A stretch of 64,000 nucleotides of DNA from CAWKOH01 sp963851245 (GTDB lineage: Bacteria; Actinomycetota; Acidimicrobiia; Acidimicrobiales; Palsa-688): NCBI GenBank assembly GCA_963851245.1, contig CAWKOH010000016.1, forward strand, positions 124,001 through 188,000. Reading direction: 5' to 3'. The notes below the pieces were generated by a model that was given only the letters and a program-made list of their open reading frames with translations, searched no databases and was not told where the DNA came from. Of this stretch, positions 35,602-44,442 are shown piece after piece. The translations under genes and the position numbers were made by a program. Each line of letters begins with the position of its first letter. Within the stretch, counting starts at the first letter, position 1.

Positions 35602-37218
35602 ATGTGGGTCCACGAGGCGCTGGCCGCGGCCCTTTCCGATTTGGGGGTCGAAGCTCTTTTCGGCCTCATCGGGGATTCGAACCTGTTCATGGTTGACGAC
35701 TTCGTTCGCCAGCGCCACGGGACCTACATCTCTGCGGTGCACGAGTCTGGTGCAGTCATGATGGCGCACGGCTACTCGAGTCGCTCCGGGCGCCTCGGGG
35801 CGGCGACCGTTACCCAGGGACCGGGCCTGACGAACACAGCGACGGCGCTGGTCGAAGCGGTGCGTAGCGGCACGCCGATGATCCTCCTGGTGGGTGACAC
35901 CGCTCCCAGCAACACGCTGAACCCACAATCGTTGGCCCAGCTCCCGTTCGTCGCCAGCACCGGCGCCGGCTACGTAGCTGTCTCCTCCGCCGACTTGGCC
36001 GTCACCTCGGTGCGGGGGGCCGCGGCCACGGCCCTCCTCGAGCAGCGACCAGTCGTAGTCAACTGCCCAACGGAGTTCCAGTGGCAGGAAGTCGAGTACG
36101 CCCCATCGGACCCTGCCGCGCCGACCGGGCGGCCCGGGGACCCGACCGATGCCGAGCTTGACGCTGCTGTCGGTGTCATCGCAACGGCCCGCCGACCAGT
36201 GCTATTGGTCGGCCACGGAGTGATCCAAGCCGGAGCAGAGCAAAGCGCCCTTCAGCTGGCTGAGCGTATCGGGGGACCGATAGCCACGACCCTGCGGACC
36301 CGGGGGCTATACCGGGCCTCTGACGGGTGCCTCGGAGTATTCGGCACACTATCCACCGACACCGGGGCCGAGCTGATAGCAGAGTCTGACTGCGTGATTG
36401 CCCTCGGCGCCTCATTGAACACGTGGACCACGGCACGGAACGGCCTCTTGAAAGACAAGGCCCTCGTGCACGTGGACTCTGACCCGAATCACATCGGGCG
36501 ATATGCCCCCGTCACCGCCGGAATCGTGGCCGACGTCGAGTCCACGACTCAGGCCATCCGCCGGTGGCTCGACTACGGGGAGATCGCCCCGTCCAGCTTC
36601 CGAGCCCAGGCCCTGGACCAACTGGATGAAGCGTCGATCCGCTGGGAAGCGAGAGTCGCGGACGGCTACAACCTGGGTTCCGTAGTCAACGAGATAGTCC
36701 GCGTCCTCCCGGCTGACTCGACAATCGCCTTCGACGGTGGCCGCTTCCTTGGCGAAGCGTTCAAATACGCGGCGGCGAAAGCACCCCGCCACCAGGTCCT
36801 GTCGACTTCATTCGGGGCGGTCGGACTCGGCATGGGCGCAGCCATTGGGGCCGCCGCGGCTGCTCCCGGTGGCACCACGCTTCTCATAACCGGAGACGGC
36901 GGATTCATGATGAGTGGTCTGGCGGAGTTGCCGTCAGCCGCCCGCTCTGGGCACCCTCTAGTGGTTGTCATCTGCAACGACGGCTCGTACGGCGCGGAGT
37001 ACGACCAGTTCGTCACCAAAGGTATGAATCCCGAGCTGTCGCTGTTCCAGTGGCCGTCCTTCGCGGACACCGCCAACGCCGTGGGAGCGATCGGAATCAC
37101 TGTCGAGGGGGAAGCCGACGTCGAGGCAGCCGTGAAGGTGTTAGCTGACCTTCCGGAGCAATCGGTTGTCGTAGACGTCCGCATAGGTCCCGGTGACATT
37201 CCGGAGGTGCCACACTGA
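35602..37218 (+). CDS. Thiamine-diphosphate-dependent lyase/decarboxylase
   Basis: A 538-residue member of the acetolactate-synthase/benzoylformate-decarboxylase superfamily. The N-terminal Pyr domain has the catalytic Glu in AVHESGAVMMAHGYS, the middle domain follows, and the C-terminal PP domain has GDGGFMMSGLAELPSA with NDGSYGAEY, the Mg-ThDP motif. Substrates in the family are 2-oxo acids or 2-hydroxyacyl-CoAs. The open frame starts at 35524 but would include the promoter, so the ATG at 35602 is chosen, predicted leaderless. The CoA ligase overlaps its stop. The pair could activate and shorten an aryl or branched acid. Confidence 0.9.
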   Translation: MWVHEALAAALSDLGVEALFGLIGDSNLFMVDDFVRQRHGTYISAVHESGAVMMAHGYSSRSGRLGAATVTQGPGLTNTATALVEAVRSGTPMILLVGDTAPSNTLNPQSLAQLPFVASTGAGYVAVSSADLAVTSVRGAAATALLEQRPVVVNCPTEFQWQEVEYAPSDPAAPTGRPGDPTDAELDAAVGVIATARRPVLLVGHGVIQAGAEQSALQLAERIGGPIATTLRTRGLYRASDGCLGVFGTLSTDTGAELIAESDCVIALGASLNTWTTARNGLLKDKALVHVDSDPNHIGRYAPVTAGIVADVESTTQAIRRWLDYGEIAPSSFRAQALDQLDEASIRWEARVADGYNLGSVVNEIVRVLPADSTIAFDGGRFLGEAFKYAAAKAPRHQVLSTSFGAVGLGMGAAIGAAAAAPGGTTLLITGDGGFMMSGLAELPSAARSGHPLVVVICNDGSYGAEYDQFVTKGMNPELSLFQWPSFADTANAVGAIGITVEGEADVEAAVKVLADLPEQSVVVDVRIGPGDIPEVPH

Positions 37219-38828
37219 CCGACTCAACTCTGACCATTGATTCAGCCCTGTGCCGGGCCATCGATGAGTTCTCAGATCGACCCGCCCTCGTTGACGGAGA
37301 GCGGCGGTTGACGTACCAGGAGCTCGGATCAGAAGTCGCTCGCGTCGCTGGTGCTTTGCGAGAGATCGGAGTCGGGAATGGCGACCGTATAGCCGTTTGG
37401 TTGCCGAATCGTATTGAGTGGGTCGTAGCCTTCTTTGCGGCCATCCGGCTCGGCGCAGTGGTCGTCCCCATCAACACGGCGCTGTCGGTCGACGAGGCGC
37501 GGTACTTGGTCGAACAATCGGGGTCCTCCGTGCTCGTTCTTCAGCCGCGATACCGGGACCGGAACTACCTCGAAGATGCCATCGGACTGAGAGATTCTCT
37601 GGATCCCGCTGAGCTGAGGCTGATTGTCGTAGGCACCACCGAAGGTTCCGTCGGAGTGCTCAACTGGAGCGGCCTGACGGACGGCGAACCCGAGCTGGGC
37701 GGGTTCAGAGATGTTTCTACCGAGGAACCGACCTTGATCCTGTACACCTCCGGGACCACGGGCAAGCCCAAGGGGGCACAGCACACTCACCAGTTTGTCG
37801 CCGCCCTGCAATCCGCGGCCGGGCGGCTTCGGCTCGGAGAGGACGACGCGGTCGTGCTTTACCTGCCCCTGTATCACGTGTACGCCTTGCTGGTCGGGAT
37901 GGTGATGATGCTCATCAACGGGGCCAAGGTGGTGCTGATGAGCCAGTTCCACGCCGCCGGGTCCTTGCAGTTGATGGTCGAGGAAAAGGCGACAGTCGTA
38001 TTCGGGGTGCCAACCACCTATCTTGACCAGCTCGCCGAGCCCGATATCGGTACTTATGACCTGTCGGCGGTGAGGTTCGCCTTCACGCCTTTTCCGGCCG
38101 ACCTGTGCTACCGGGTGAGTGAGCGCTTCGGGTACTGCCTCAATACCTACGGCATGACCGAAACCGCCTCCGTCGCATTTCTTGCTTCTCTAGACGATCC
38201 ACAAGCAATATCGATCGAATCGGCGGGGTACCCGGTGGATGGGCTCGAGGCCAAGATCGTGGAGGAAGGCAACTCCGAACCGCTCCCGGCGGGGCAACCG
38301 GGGGAGCTCCTTCTACGGGGACCGTCGATTATGACTCACTACTACGACAAGCCGGAGGAGACGGCCCGCTCACGCACTCTGGACGGATGGTTTCGAACGG
38401 GCGATCGGGCATCCCTGGACGACGCCGGTCGGCTCCACTTCTACGGTCGGCAAAGCGACCAGCTGCGCGTCGGCGGCGAGATGGTCGACCCTGTGGAGAT
38501 CGAGACCGCGATTCAGGGCCACCCCGACGTCGAGCGAGCTGCAGTGGCAGGGGTACCCGACGATCGTCTGGGCCAGGTCCCCTACGCCTGGGTGCAGCTC
38601 CGGCGAGGTGTTCAGAACGATCCTGTGGACCTATCCGACTTCATCGGTTCGCGCCTGGCCTGGTTCAAACGGCCTCGTCGAATCACCATCGTCCAGTCGC
38701 TACCCACAACACCGAGCGGCAAGGTTCAGAAGTATCGGCTCCTGGCGGGCGAGGCTGAGGTTCTTCAACCGGAAGCCCGTCACGCGGCCAGCGCCGCCGG
38801 CGTCCCGGTCGGGTCCTCGGAGCCATAG
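37215..38828 (+). CDS. Acyl-CoA/aryl-CoA ligase (AMP-forming)
   Basis: An adenylate-forming enzyme of about 537 residues with all core motifs: TLILYTSGTTGKPKGAQ (A3), YGMTETAS (A5), GWFRTGD (A7), FYGRQSDQLRVGGEMV (A8) and PTTPSGKVQKYRL (A10, with the catalytic Lys). The homologous N-terminus (ALCRAIDEFSDRPALVDGE) lies upstream of the first in-frame TTG at 37308. No ATG, GTG or TTG is available there. A CTG at 37215 sits 7 bp after GGAGG and overlaps the preceding TGA, so I propose CTG as the start. It would activate a carboxylic acid to its CoA thioester, the entry step of the route. Confidence 0.88.
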   Translation: MTDSTLTIDSALCRAIDEFSDRPALVDGERRLTYQELGSEVARVAGALREIGVGNGDRIAVWLPNRIEWVVAFFAAIRLGAVVVPINTALSVDEARYLVEQSGSSVLVLQPRYRDRNYLEDAIGLRDSLDPAELRLIVVGTTEGSVGVLNWSGLTDGEPELGGFRDVSTEEPTLILYTSGTTGKPKGAQHTHQFVAALQSAAGRLRLGEDDAVVLYLPLYHVYALLVGMVMMLINGAKVVLMSQFHAAGSLQLMVEEKATVVFGVPTTYLDQLAEPDIGTYDLSAVRFAFTPFPADLCYRVSERFGYCLNTYGMTETASVAFLASLDDPQAISIESAGYPVDGLEAKIVEEGNSEPLPAGQPGELLLRGPSIMTHYYDKPEETARSRTLDGWFRTGDRASLDDAGRLHFYGRQSDQLRVGGEMVDPVEIETAIQGHPDVERAAVAGVPDDRLGQVPYAWVQLRRGVQNDPVDLSDFIGSRLAWFKRPRRITIVQSLPTTPSGKVQKYRLLAGEAEVLQPEARHAASAAGVPVGSSEP

Positions 38829-38886
38829 AGGTCCAGCAGCCGCCGCCAGTAGGTATTGGGCACGTCGGAAACCACCTCCTCCAATA

Positions 38887-38904
38887 GTCAACACTAGCGT
38901 TGAC
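38887..38904 (+). promoter_or_regulatory. Regulon operator site 12
   Basis: GTCAACACTAGCGTTGAC, a very good palindrome. The -35 would be TTGACC (38900-38905); the -10 region (GATGGT at a 17-bp spacing) is weak. The hydratase ATG is 28 bp downstream. Confidence 0.8.
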
Positions 38905-38931
38905 CATCTACGGCTTCGCAAGGATGGTCCT

Positions 38932-39750
38932 ATGTACGAACAGATTCGGTACGAAGTCGACGATCCAGTGGCCGTGGTCACTCTCAATCGGCCAGCTCAA
39001 CTGAACGCCTGGACCCCTCAGATGGACGACGAGGTGCGGCATGCGGTCGCCCGGGCCGAGCAGGACCGTTCCGTGGTCGGCATCGTTATCACCGGAGCCG
39101 GTCGTGGCTTCTGCGCCGGGGGTGACATGGAGGTGCTCGCGTCCCGGCGACCCGGATCGACGAGTGCGAGTTCTTCGACGGCCAGCACCTTTGCGGACAG
39201 CTCGGGCGGGGACTTTGACGGCCGGTTCACCTGGCTTCTCCGGGTGCGGAAGCCGGTGATCGCGGCGATCAACGGCCCGGTCGCAGGTATGGCGATCGCG
39301 CTCATCCTGTGCTGTGATATCCGCTTCATGGCGGAGGACGCACCGTTGGTCACCGCCTTCTCACAACGTGGTCTGATTGCCGAATGGGGGGTTTCATGGC
39401 TTCTCCCTCGCATTGTCGGTACCGGTAACGCCCTTGACTTGCTGTTTTCGTCCCGGCGCATCCTGGGGCGCGAGGCGGCAGAGATGGGGCTCGTACAGCG
39501 TTCCCTCCCGGCCAGGGAGGTGGTTTCCCACAGCATCAAATATGTGCAGCTACTTGCGGCCCACAGTTCCCCGACGTCCCTTTCGATCATGAAGAGGCAG
39601 GTGTACACACAGCAAACCGCTCCACTTGGTTTGGCAGAACGAGAGGGCCGGTTGCTAATGCTCGAGAGCTTTGGGCGGCCCGATTTTCAGGAAGGAATTC
39701 TGTCCTTCCAGGAGAAGCGTTCCCCCAAGTTCGCTCGTCTCGGGGAATAG
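38932..39750 (+). CDS. Enoyl-CoA hydratase/isomerase
   Basis: A 272-residue crotonase-family enzyme with VVTLNRPAQLNAWTPQM, IVITGAGRGFCAGGDMEVL as the oxyanion loop, KPVIAAINGPVAGMAIALILCCDIRFMAE, and a catalytic-loop Glu in RGLIAEWGVSWLLPR. A ribosome site (AAGGA) precedes the ATG at 38932. A Ser/Thr-rich insertion (about residues 78-100) is unusual and may be a flexible loop over the active site. It follows operator site 12 and precedes the TetR gene. Confidence 0.9.
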   Translation: MYEQIRYEVDDPVAVVTLNRPAQLNAWTPQMDDEVRHAVARAEQDRSVVGIVITGAGRGFCAGGDMEVLASRRPGSTSASSSTASTFADSSGGDFDGRFTWLLRVRKPVIAAINGPVAGMAIALILCCDIRFMAEDAPLVTAFSQRGLIAEWGVSWLLPRIVGTGNALDLLFSSRRILGREAAEMGLVQRSLPAREVVSHSIKYVQLLAAHSSPTSLSIMKRQVYTQQTAPLGLAEREGRLLMLESFGRPDFQEGILSFQEKRSPKFARLGE

Positions 39751-39836
39751 GACCGACGGCCCGGATGACCGTTATACCTCGATCGTCGTACGCTCAGGTG
39801 CTTTCCCCGGCTTTGGGCCTGTGCAATGATGCGACC

Positions 39837-40535
39837 GTGGACCTGAATTCCAGCACTCTGGCCCAGAGGCGTTCCGCCGCTGAGAAGAAGGACAGGGCCA
39901 GATACGGCGAAAAGCGTGATCGAATCATCGCCGCGGCCGGACCGGTCCTCGAGCAGTTAGGACTGCAAGGTGCGACCGTGGGGGCCATAGCCAAGGAGGC
40001 GGGGCTCGACCGAGCGACCGTCTACTACTACTTCCCCGATAAGTTTGCGATCTTCCGGGCGGCGATCCACCTCGGGCTGGAGGAGATGTTCGAGTCACTG
40101 GACGCCATTGCTAATGAGACGACTCCCTTTGAAGCGCGCCTTCGCGATGCGATCCGGGCGGTGATGGACGTATTCGAACGCCATTACCCGTATCTCTATA
40201 TCTACTTTCGCGAGGGCGCTACCTCCGAGGTCATCGATAAGAACATCAATGCCGAGACGCTGCACTCTGGTGTTAGGTACGAAGAGGTGTTGTTGGGCAT
40301 CATTCAGGGCGGCGTCGATTCCGGGGAGTTTGTCAAGATCCTGCCGGCCAAGGTGACGGTCAACTTGATCGTAGGGATGCTCAACTGGACCTACGCCTGG
40401 TTCCGTCCGGACGGCCCATTAAGCGGTCGCGACATAGCCGATGGAATGACCGAGACCTTGCTGGCGCCCATGCTCGCCCGACCAAAGCGGTCACCTCGGG
40501 CCACGAAGCGGCCGTCACGGAGGGGCTCCTCATAG
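39837..40535 (+). CDS. TetR-family regulator, candidate regulator of the 18-bp-operator regulon
   Basis: A 232-residue TetR protein. The HTH is GEKRDRIIAAAGPVLEQLGLQGATVGAIAKEAGLDRATVYYYFPDKF split over residues 24-70, followed by an all-helical ligand domain. The C-terminus is very basic (RPKRSPRATKRPSRRG). The frame is open to 39765, but the GTG at 39837 lies just behind a -10-like TGCAAT and removes an unlikely start. It is embedded in the middle of the operator-controlled cluster, the usual place for a KstR-type pathway repressor that is released by a CoA thioester. No copy of the operator lies directly before it, so autoregulation is not shown. Confidence 0.85.
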   Translation: MDLNSSTLAQRRSAAEKKDRARYGEKRDRIIAAAGPVLEQLGLQGATVGAIAKEAGLDRATVYYYFPDKFAIFRAAIHLGLEEMFESLDAIANETTPFEARLRDAIRAVMDVFERHYPYLYIYFREGATSEVIDKNINAETLHSGVRYEEVLLGIIQGGVDSGEFVKILPAKVTVNLIVGMLNWTYAWFRPDGPLSGRDIADGMTETLLAPMLARPKRSPRATKRPSRRGSS

Positions 40536-40604
40536 TTCGGGCCCTCCGCCTGCTGGTCATAGAAGGACGATGGTCCGGGCGGCATTGTCTCCATGCTGAA
40601 GAAA

Positions 40605-40622
40605 ATCCACACAGGTGTTGAA
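40605..40622 (+). promoter_or_regulatory. Regulon operator site 13 with promoter (degenerate)
   Basis: ATCCACACAGGTGTTGAA. The outer arms deviate at three positions, but the promoter geometry is kept: -35 TTGAAA (40618-40623) and -10 TAACAT (40642-40647) with an 18-bp spacer. It precedes the fourth amidohydrolase. Confidence 0.65.
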
Positions 40623-40717
40623 AATCGGGGTGGAGCGACCGTAACATGGTAAGGCCTGCTCCGCCGTCTCAGGCGGGGGGTCCTGAAGTCGGCCGCATGC
40701 TCGCAAAGGGGAACGCA

Positions 40718-41979
40718 ATGGGCTTTATTGACGTGGACTCCCATGTCCTGGAGGTGCCCGACACTTGGAGCTACCTCGAACCCTCTGAGCAGCATTTCCG
40801 ACCGCAGGTGGCTCGCTTCGAGGACGGCTCTGTTGTGCGACTCGGCGCCCGTGCCTCCAAGGCCGGTCTACCCCGGACCCCGTCGCAACTCTATTTTGTG
40901 GGTGACACCTGGACCCGCTACATACCAGCGCATGGCGCCATGTCCCCGCACGTGAACTTGTACGACCCCGACATGCTGGATCTGACCGACCCGGGTAAGC
41001 GGATCGAAGTGCTCGACGCGCTCGGGTATCGACGTCCAGGTGCTGATCTCTACGTTCTACATCGGTACCGAGATCCACAATCCGCTGGAGGAGGCCGCGT
41101 CTGGCCCGGAGTTACAACAGGTGGATGGCGGATAGGCTCCACGGCTACACAGACCGTCTTCGCTGGGTCCTGCGCCCTCCCCTCCGTATGCTTGACCGCG
41201 CCCTCGAGGAGGTGGAATTCGGGGCCAGGCATGGAGCGGTCGGGGTGCACCTTCGCGGAGTCGAGCACGATCTCTTCTTGTGCGATCCCTACATCTACCC
41301 TCTTTACGCCAAGGCCCAGGAGTTGGATCTGGCGATCGTGGTCCACAACGGCGGGACCATTCGAATGAGGCCCGGGATTCCAATCGGCAACTTCGTGCCC
41401 CAGCCTCCAGCGTTAATGCTACAGCACATGAACATCATGGCTGGATTCCACGCAGTGATCGGGTCGGACCTCACGGACCACTTCCCGCGGTTGCGGTGGG
41501 GGTTCATCGAGGGTGGAGCCCTTTTCACCCTGCCGGTCATCCATCAGCACGCCCGGCGCGACATGAGTATAGGTGTACAGCCCTTTCTAGACCCGAAGCC
41601 CATACGCGGCGAGGACATCGAGAGGATGAACATCTTCGTCTCGGTACAGACGGACGAAGACGTTCCCTATCTTGCGGCGGCGTTGGGTGAGCAGACCTTG
41701 ACCGTGGGCAGCGACTTCGGACACAACGACCTGGGGACAGAGCTGGGTGCCCACCAGACCATTTTGGCAAGAGCGGATGTGCCATCTCACCTGGCGTCCC
41801 GGATGGTTGACCAGAACGGCCGCAAGCTGTACGCCATCGCTGAGGACTTTCGGCCTGCCCCGTCGGGACTCGCGGACGTGATCCCACACGTCCGGGCCGC
41901 TGCTGGAGGTCCGCCGATCGTGTGGCCGACCTGGGTACGGGAGTTGAGAAATTCGGCCCCAAAGCTCCAGCCGAACTGA
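40718..41979 (+). CDS. Amidohydrolase_2-family hydrolase/decarboxylase (two frameshifts)
   Basis: A protein of about 420 residues in three pieces: residues to about IEVLDALG near 41030, then a short stretch in a second frame (GIDVQVLISTFYIGTEIHNPLEEAA, 41030-41095), then the third frame from ARSYNRWMADRLHGY to the end. Metal motifs are FIDVDSHVLEVPDTW, the His in AIVVHNGGT, and the Asp in TVGSDFGHNDLG. Two compensating indels 65 bp apart in conserved sequence look like sequence errors. The ATG at 40718 follows AAAGGGG; the earlier ATG at 40646 overlaps the -10 box. Confidence 0.8.
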
Positions 41980-41998
41980 CTGCCGCGAGGACCGGTCC

Positions 41999-44335
41999 GT
42001 GCCCGGGCAGGAGGTCGGTTCGGGTCGTGGGCAAGGGGAGGAGGCGCGCCCCGAAGCCCACGACCGGAGGCCGAGGCTAGAAGACCACGAGCTCCTCCTA
42101 GGCCGGGCGGTTTTCACCGAAGACCTGCCAGTGGCCGGCCTGCTCCATGCTCGAATGGTCCGATCCACGTGCGCTCATGCACAGATCCTGTGCATCGAGA
42201 CCGCTGACGCCCGCAACGCGCCGGGAGTGGTGGGGGTATACACCGCCAAGGACCTGCGTCTGCCGAAGTTGTCCTTTGCCATTCCGGGAGCACCGATTTC
42301 AGACGACTTCGGGCGTCCCCCAATGGCGGACGACGCCGTCCGATTCGTAGGGGAAATCGTGGCCATCGTCGTGGCCGCGAGCCCAGCGCAGGCGGCCGAT
42401 GCGGCCGAACTGGTAATGGTCGACTATGAGCAATTGCCCGTTGTGGTGGGAATCGAGGAAGCGCTGGCACCCAGCGCCGTGCCGGTATTCTCCGCAGCAG
42501 GCGGCAATATCGTGGCCGAGGTTCCGTTTGAGTCGGGAGTCCGGCCGGAATCCGACCTTGTGACCATTCGTCAACGGGTGGTGAATCATCGGGTGGCGGT
42601 GGCACCGATGGAAGGCGAGGCCATCCTGGTTGTGCCCGGCGAGCCCGATGGTTTGCGGATCCATGCGGCCACACAGACCCCGCATTCGCTGCGCGACGGC
42701 GTGGCCGTCATGTTCGATCTGTCGCCTGACTCGGTGTACGTGGCAACGCCTGCTGTCGGAGGGGGATTCGGAGGCAAGATCCGGGTCAGCGCCGAGTATG
42801 CGATAACCGTCGCGGCCGCATTGCGGTGCGGGCGCCCGCTCCGTTGGGTGCAACAGCGTGACGAGAACCTGACGTCCATGCACGGCCGAGATCACCTCTT
42901 CGACATCGAGGTCGAGGCCTCCGCGTCCGGTGATCTGCGTTCCATTCGGGTCGATTGTTTCACGAACGTAGGCGCCTATCCCGGGTTCGGCTGCTTTATT
43001 CCGTTAACCGCCCGCGGAGTGGCGTCAGGGCCGTATGATCCGGACTACTTGTCGTTCAACATCCACTATGTGACGACCCACACCGCTCCTACCGGAGCCT
43101 TCAGAGGAGCCGGCCGCCCTGAGGCGACCGATATCCTCGAGCGGGCCGCGGACATGCTGGCGGTGCGGTTAGGGATCGATCCGGCGGAGATTCGGAGAAG
43201 GAATCTCATCCAAAAGGGACGCTTTCCGTTTCGCAGCCTGACCGGTGTCACCTACGACTCCGGCGATTATCTAATGGTCCTCGACCGTGCCCTCGAACTG
43301 GCCGGCTACTCAGAACTGCGAACGGAGCAGCTGGCGCGGCGAAGAGCCGGAGACAGTAGGTACATGGGAATCGGGCTCAGCACCTTCGTCGAGCTATCCG
43401 GAGCCGGCGCCGGCCTTAGCGGCGAATACGCCTCGGTAGAGGTGCTACCGGACGGGAATGTCTCGGTCGGGGTCGGAACTGCGGCGCACGGCCAAGGGCA
43501 CAGGACCGTCTTCACCGACCTGGTCTGCGAGCTGCTTGGCGTGGACCGCAGCGTCGTTCGATTCGTGGATGGTGACACCCGCCTGGTGGCCCGGGGGGTG
43601 GGGACGGGGGGCTCCCGGTCGGCGCAGTTGGGCGGCAGCGCGGTGGTGATTGCAGCGGAGGCCGTCCTGGACAAGGGGCGCATCTTGGCCGCCCACCTGC
43701 TCGAGGCGGCGGTAGAAGACATCGAGGTGTTTCCTGGAAAGGGACTCGGTGTGCGCGGAACGCCCCGCTCGGCCCTCAGCTGGGGGACGCTGGCCGGTAT
43801 GGCGTCGGAGGAGGCGTGCTTGCCCCTGGGGATGAAGCCGGGGTTGTTCGCCGACCCCGGATTCGAGATGGATACCAGCGGGACCGCTCCTTTCGGCTGC
43901 CATGTGGCTGTAGTCGAGGTCGACGCCGAGACGGGCCGGGTCGACCTCGAGCGGTTTGTCGCGGTGGACGACTGCGGAGTGCTCCTCAACGAGCGGTTGG
44001 CCGAGGGGCAGGTTCACGGAGGGGTGTTCGCCGGGATCAGCCAGGCCTTGTTCGAGGTGGTGGCATACGACGACGACGGGAATCCGGTTACGTCGTCGTT
44101 TGCGGACTACAGGATGCCCAGCGCGGCCGATGTCCCGTCGTATGAATCGACGTTCACCTGCACACCTTCTCCCCGCAATCCGCTAGGTGCGAAGGGAATC
44201 GGGGAGGCCGGTACCACGGGGTCACTGGCGGCTGTGCACAATGCTGTGGTGGACGCCGTCGCCCACCTGGGTGTGACACATATAGATCTGCCGTTGAGCC
44301 CCGAACGAGTGTGGCGGGCGATCAACTCGGTCTGA
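41999..44335 (+). CDS. Xanthine dehydrogenase/CoxL-family molybdopterin-binding subunit
   Basis: A 778-residue large subunit of the molybdenum hydroxylases. The MCD-binding motif is VGGGFGGKIRVSAEY, the active-site loop is TGAFRGAGRPEATDILER, and the catalytic Glu is in GAKGIGEAGTTGS. The loop is of the AYRGAGR type found in form II CoxL and related hydroxylases, not the AYRCSFR of true CO dehydrogenase. These enzymes hydroxylate aromatic heterocycles, aldehydes or aryl-CoAs with water. The FAD (medium) and [2Fe-2S] (small) partners are absent from the window, so it must borrow them or they lie elsewhere. GTG start 20 bp after the amidohydrolase. Confidence 0.9.
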   Translation: MPGQEVGSGRGQGEEARPEAHDRRPRLEDHELLLGRAVFTEDLPVAGLLHARMVRSTCAHAQILCIETADARNAPGVVGVYTAKDLRLPKLSFAIPGAPISDDFGRPPMADDAVRFVGEIVAIVVAASPAQAADAAELVMVDYEQLPVVVGIEEALAPSAVPVFSAAGGNIVAEVPFESGVRPESDLVTIRQRVVNHRVAVAPMEGEAILVVPGEPDGLRIHAATQTPHSLRDGVAVMFDLSPDSVYVATPAVGGGFGGKIRVSAEYAITVAAALRCGRPLRWVQQRDENLTSMHGRDHLFDIEVEASASGDLRSIRVDCFTNVGAYPGFGCFIPLTARGVASGPYDPDYLSFNIHYVTTHTAPTGAFRGAGRPEATDILERAADMLAVRLGIDPAEIRRRNLIQKGRFPFRSLTGVTYDSGDYLMVLDRALELAGYSELRTEQLARRRAGDSRYMGIGLSTFVELSGAGAGLSGEYASVEVLPDGNVSVGVGTAAHGQGHRTVFTDLVCELLGVDRSVVRFVDGDTRLVARGVGTGGSRSAQLGGSAVVIAAEAVLDKGRILAAHLLEAAVEDIEVFPGKGLGVRGTPRSALSWGTLAGMASEEACLPLGMKPGLFADPGFEMDTSGTAPFGCHVAVVEVDAETGRVDLERFVAVDDCGVLLNERLAEGQVHGGVFAGISQALFEVVAYDDDGNPVTSSFADYRMPSAADVPSYESTFTCTPSPRNPLGAKGIGEAGTTGSLAAVHNAVVDAVAHLGVTHIDLPLSPERVWRAINSV

Positions 44336-44363
44336 CCTGGAAATTGGTGGCCGGGCCGGGCTA

Positions 44364-44381
44364 GTCAACATTAATGTTGAA
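44364..44381 (+). promoter_or_regulatory. Regulon operator site 14 with promoter
   Basis: GTCAACATTAATGTTGAA. The -35 TTGAAA (44377-44382) and -10 TATGCT (44400-44405) are 17 bp apart. It drives the two aldehyde dehydrogenase genes. Confidence 0.85.
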
Positions 44382-44442
44382 AATGACGACTTGGCTGTCT
44401 ATGCTCATGGGAGGATTCCGTCAGGTCGGAGGTAAGAGCTCG

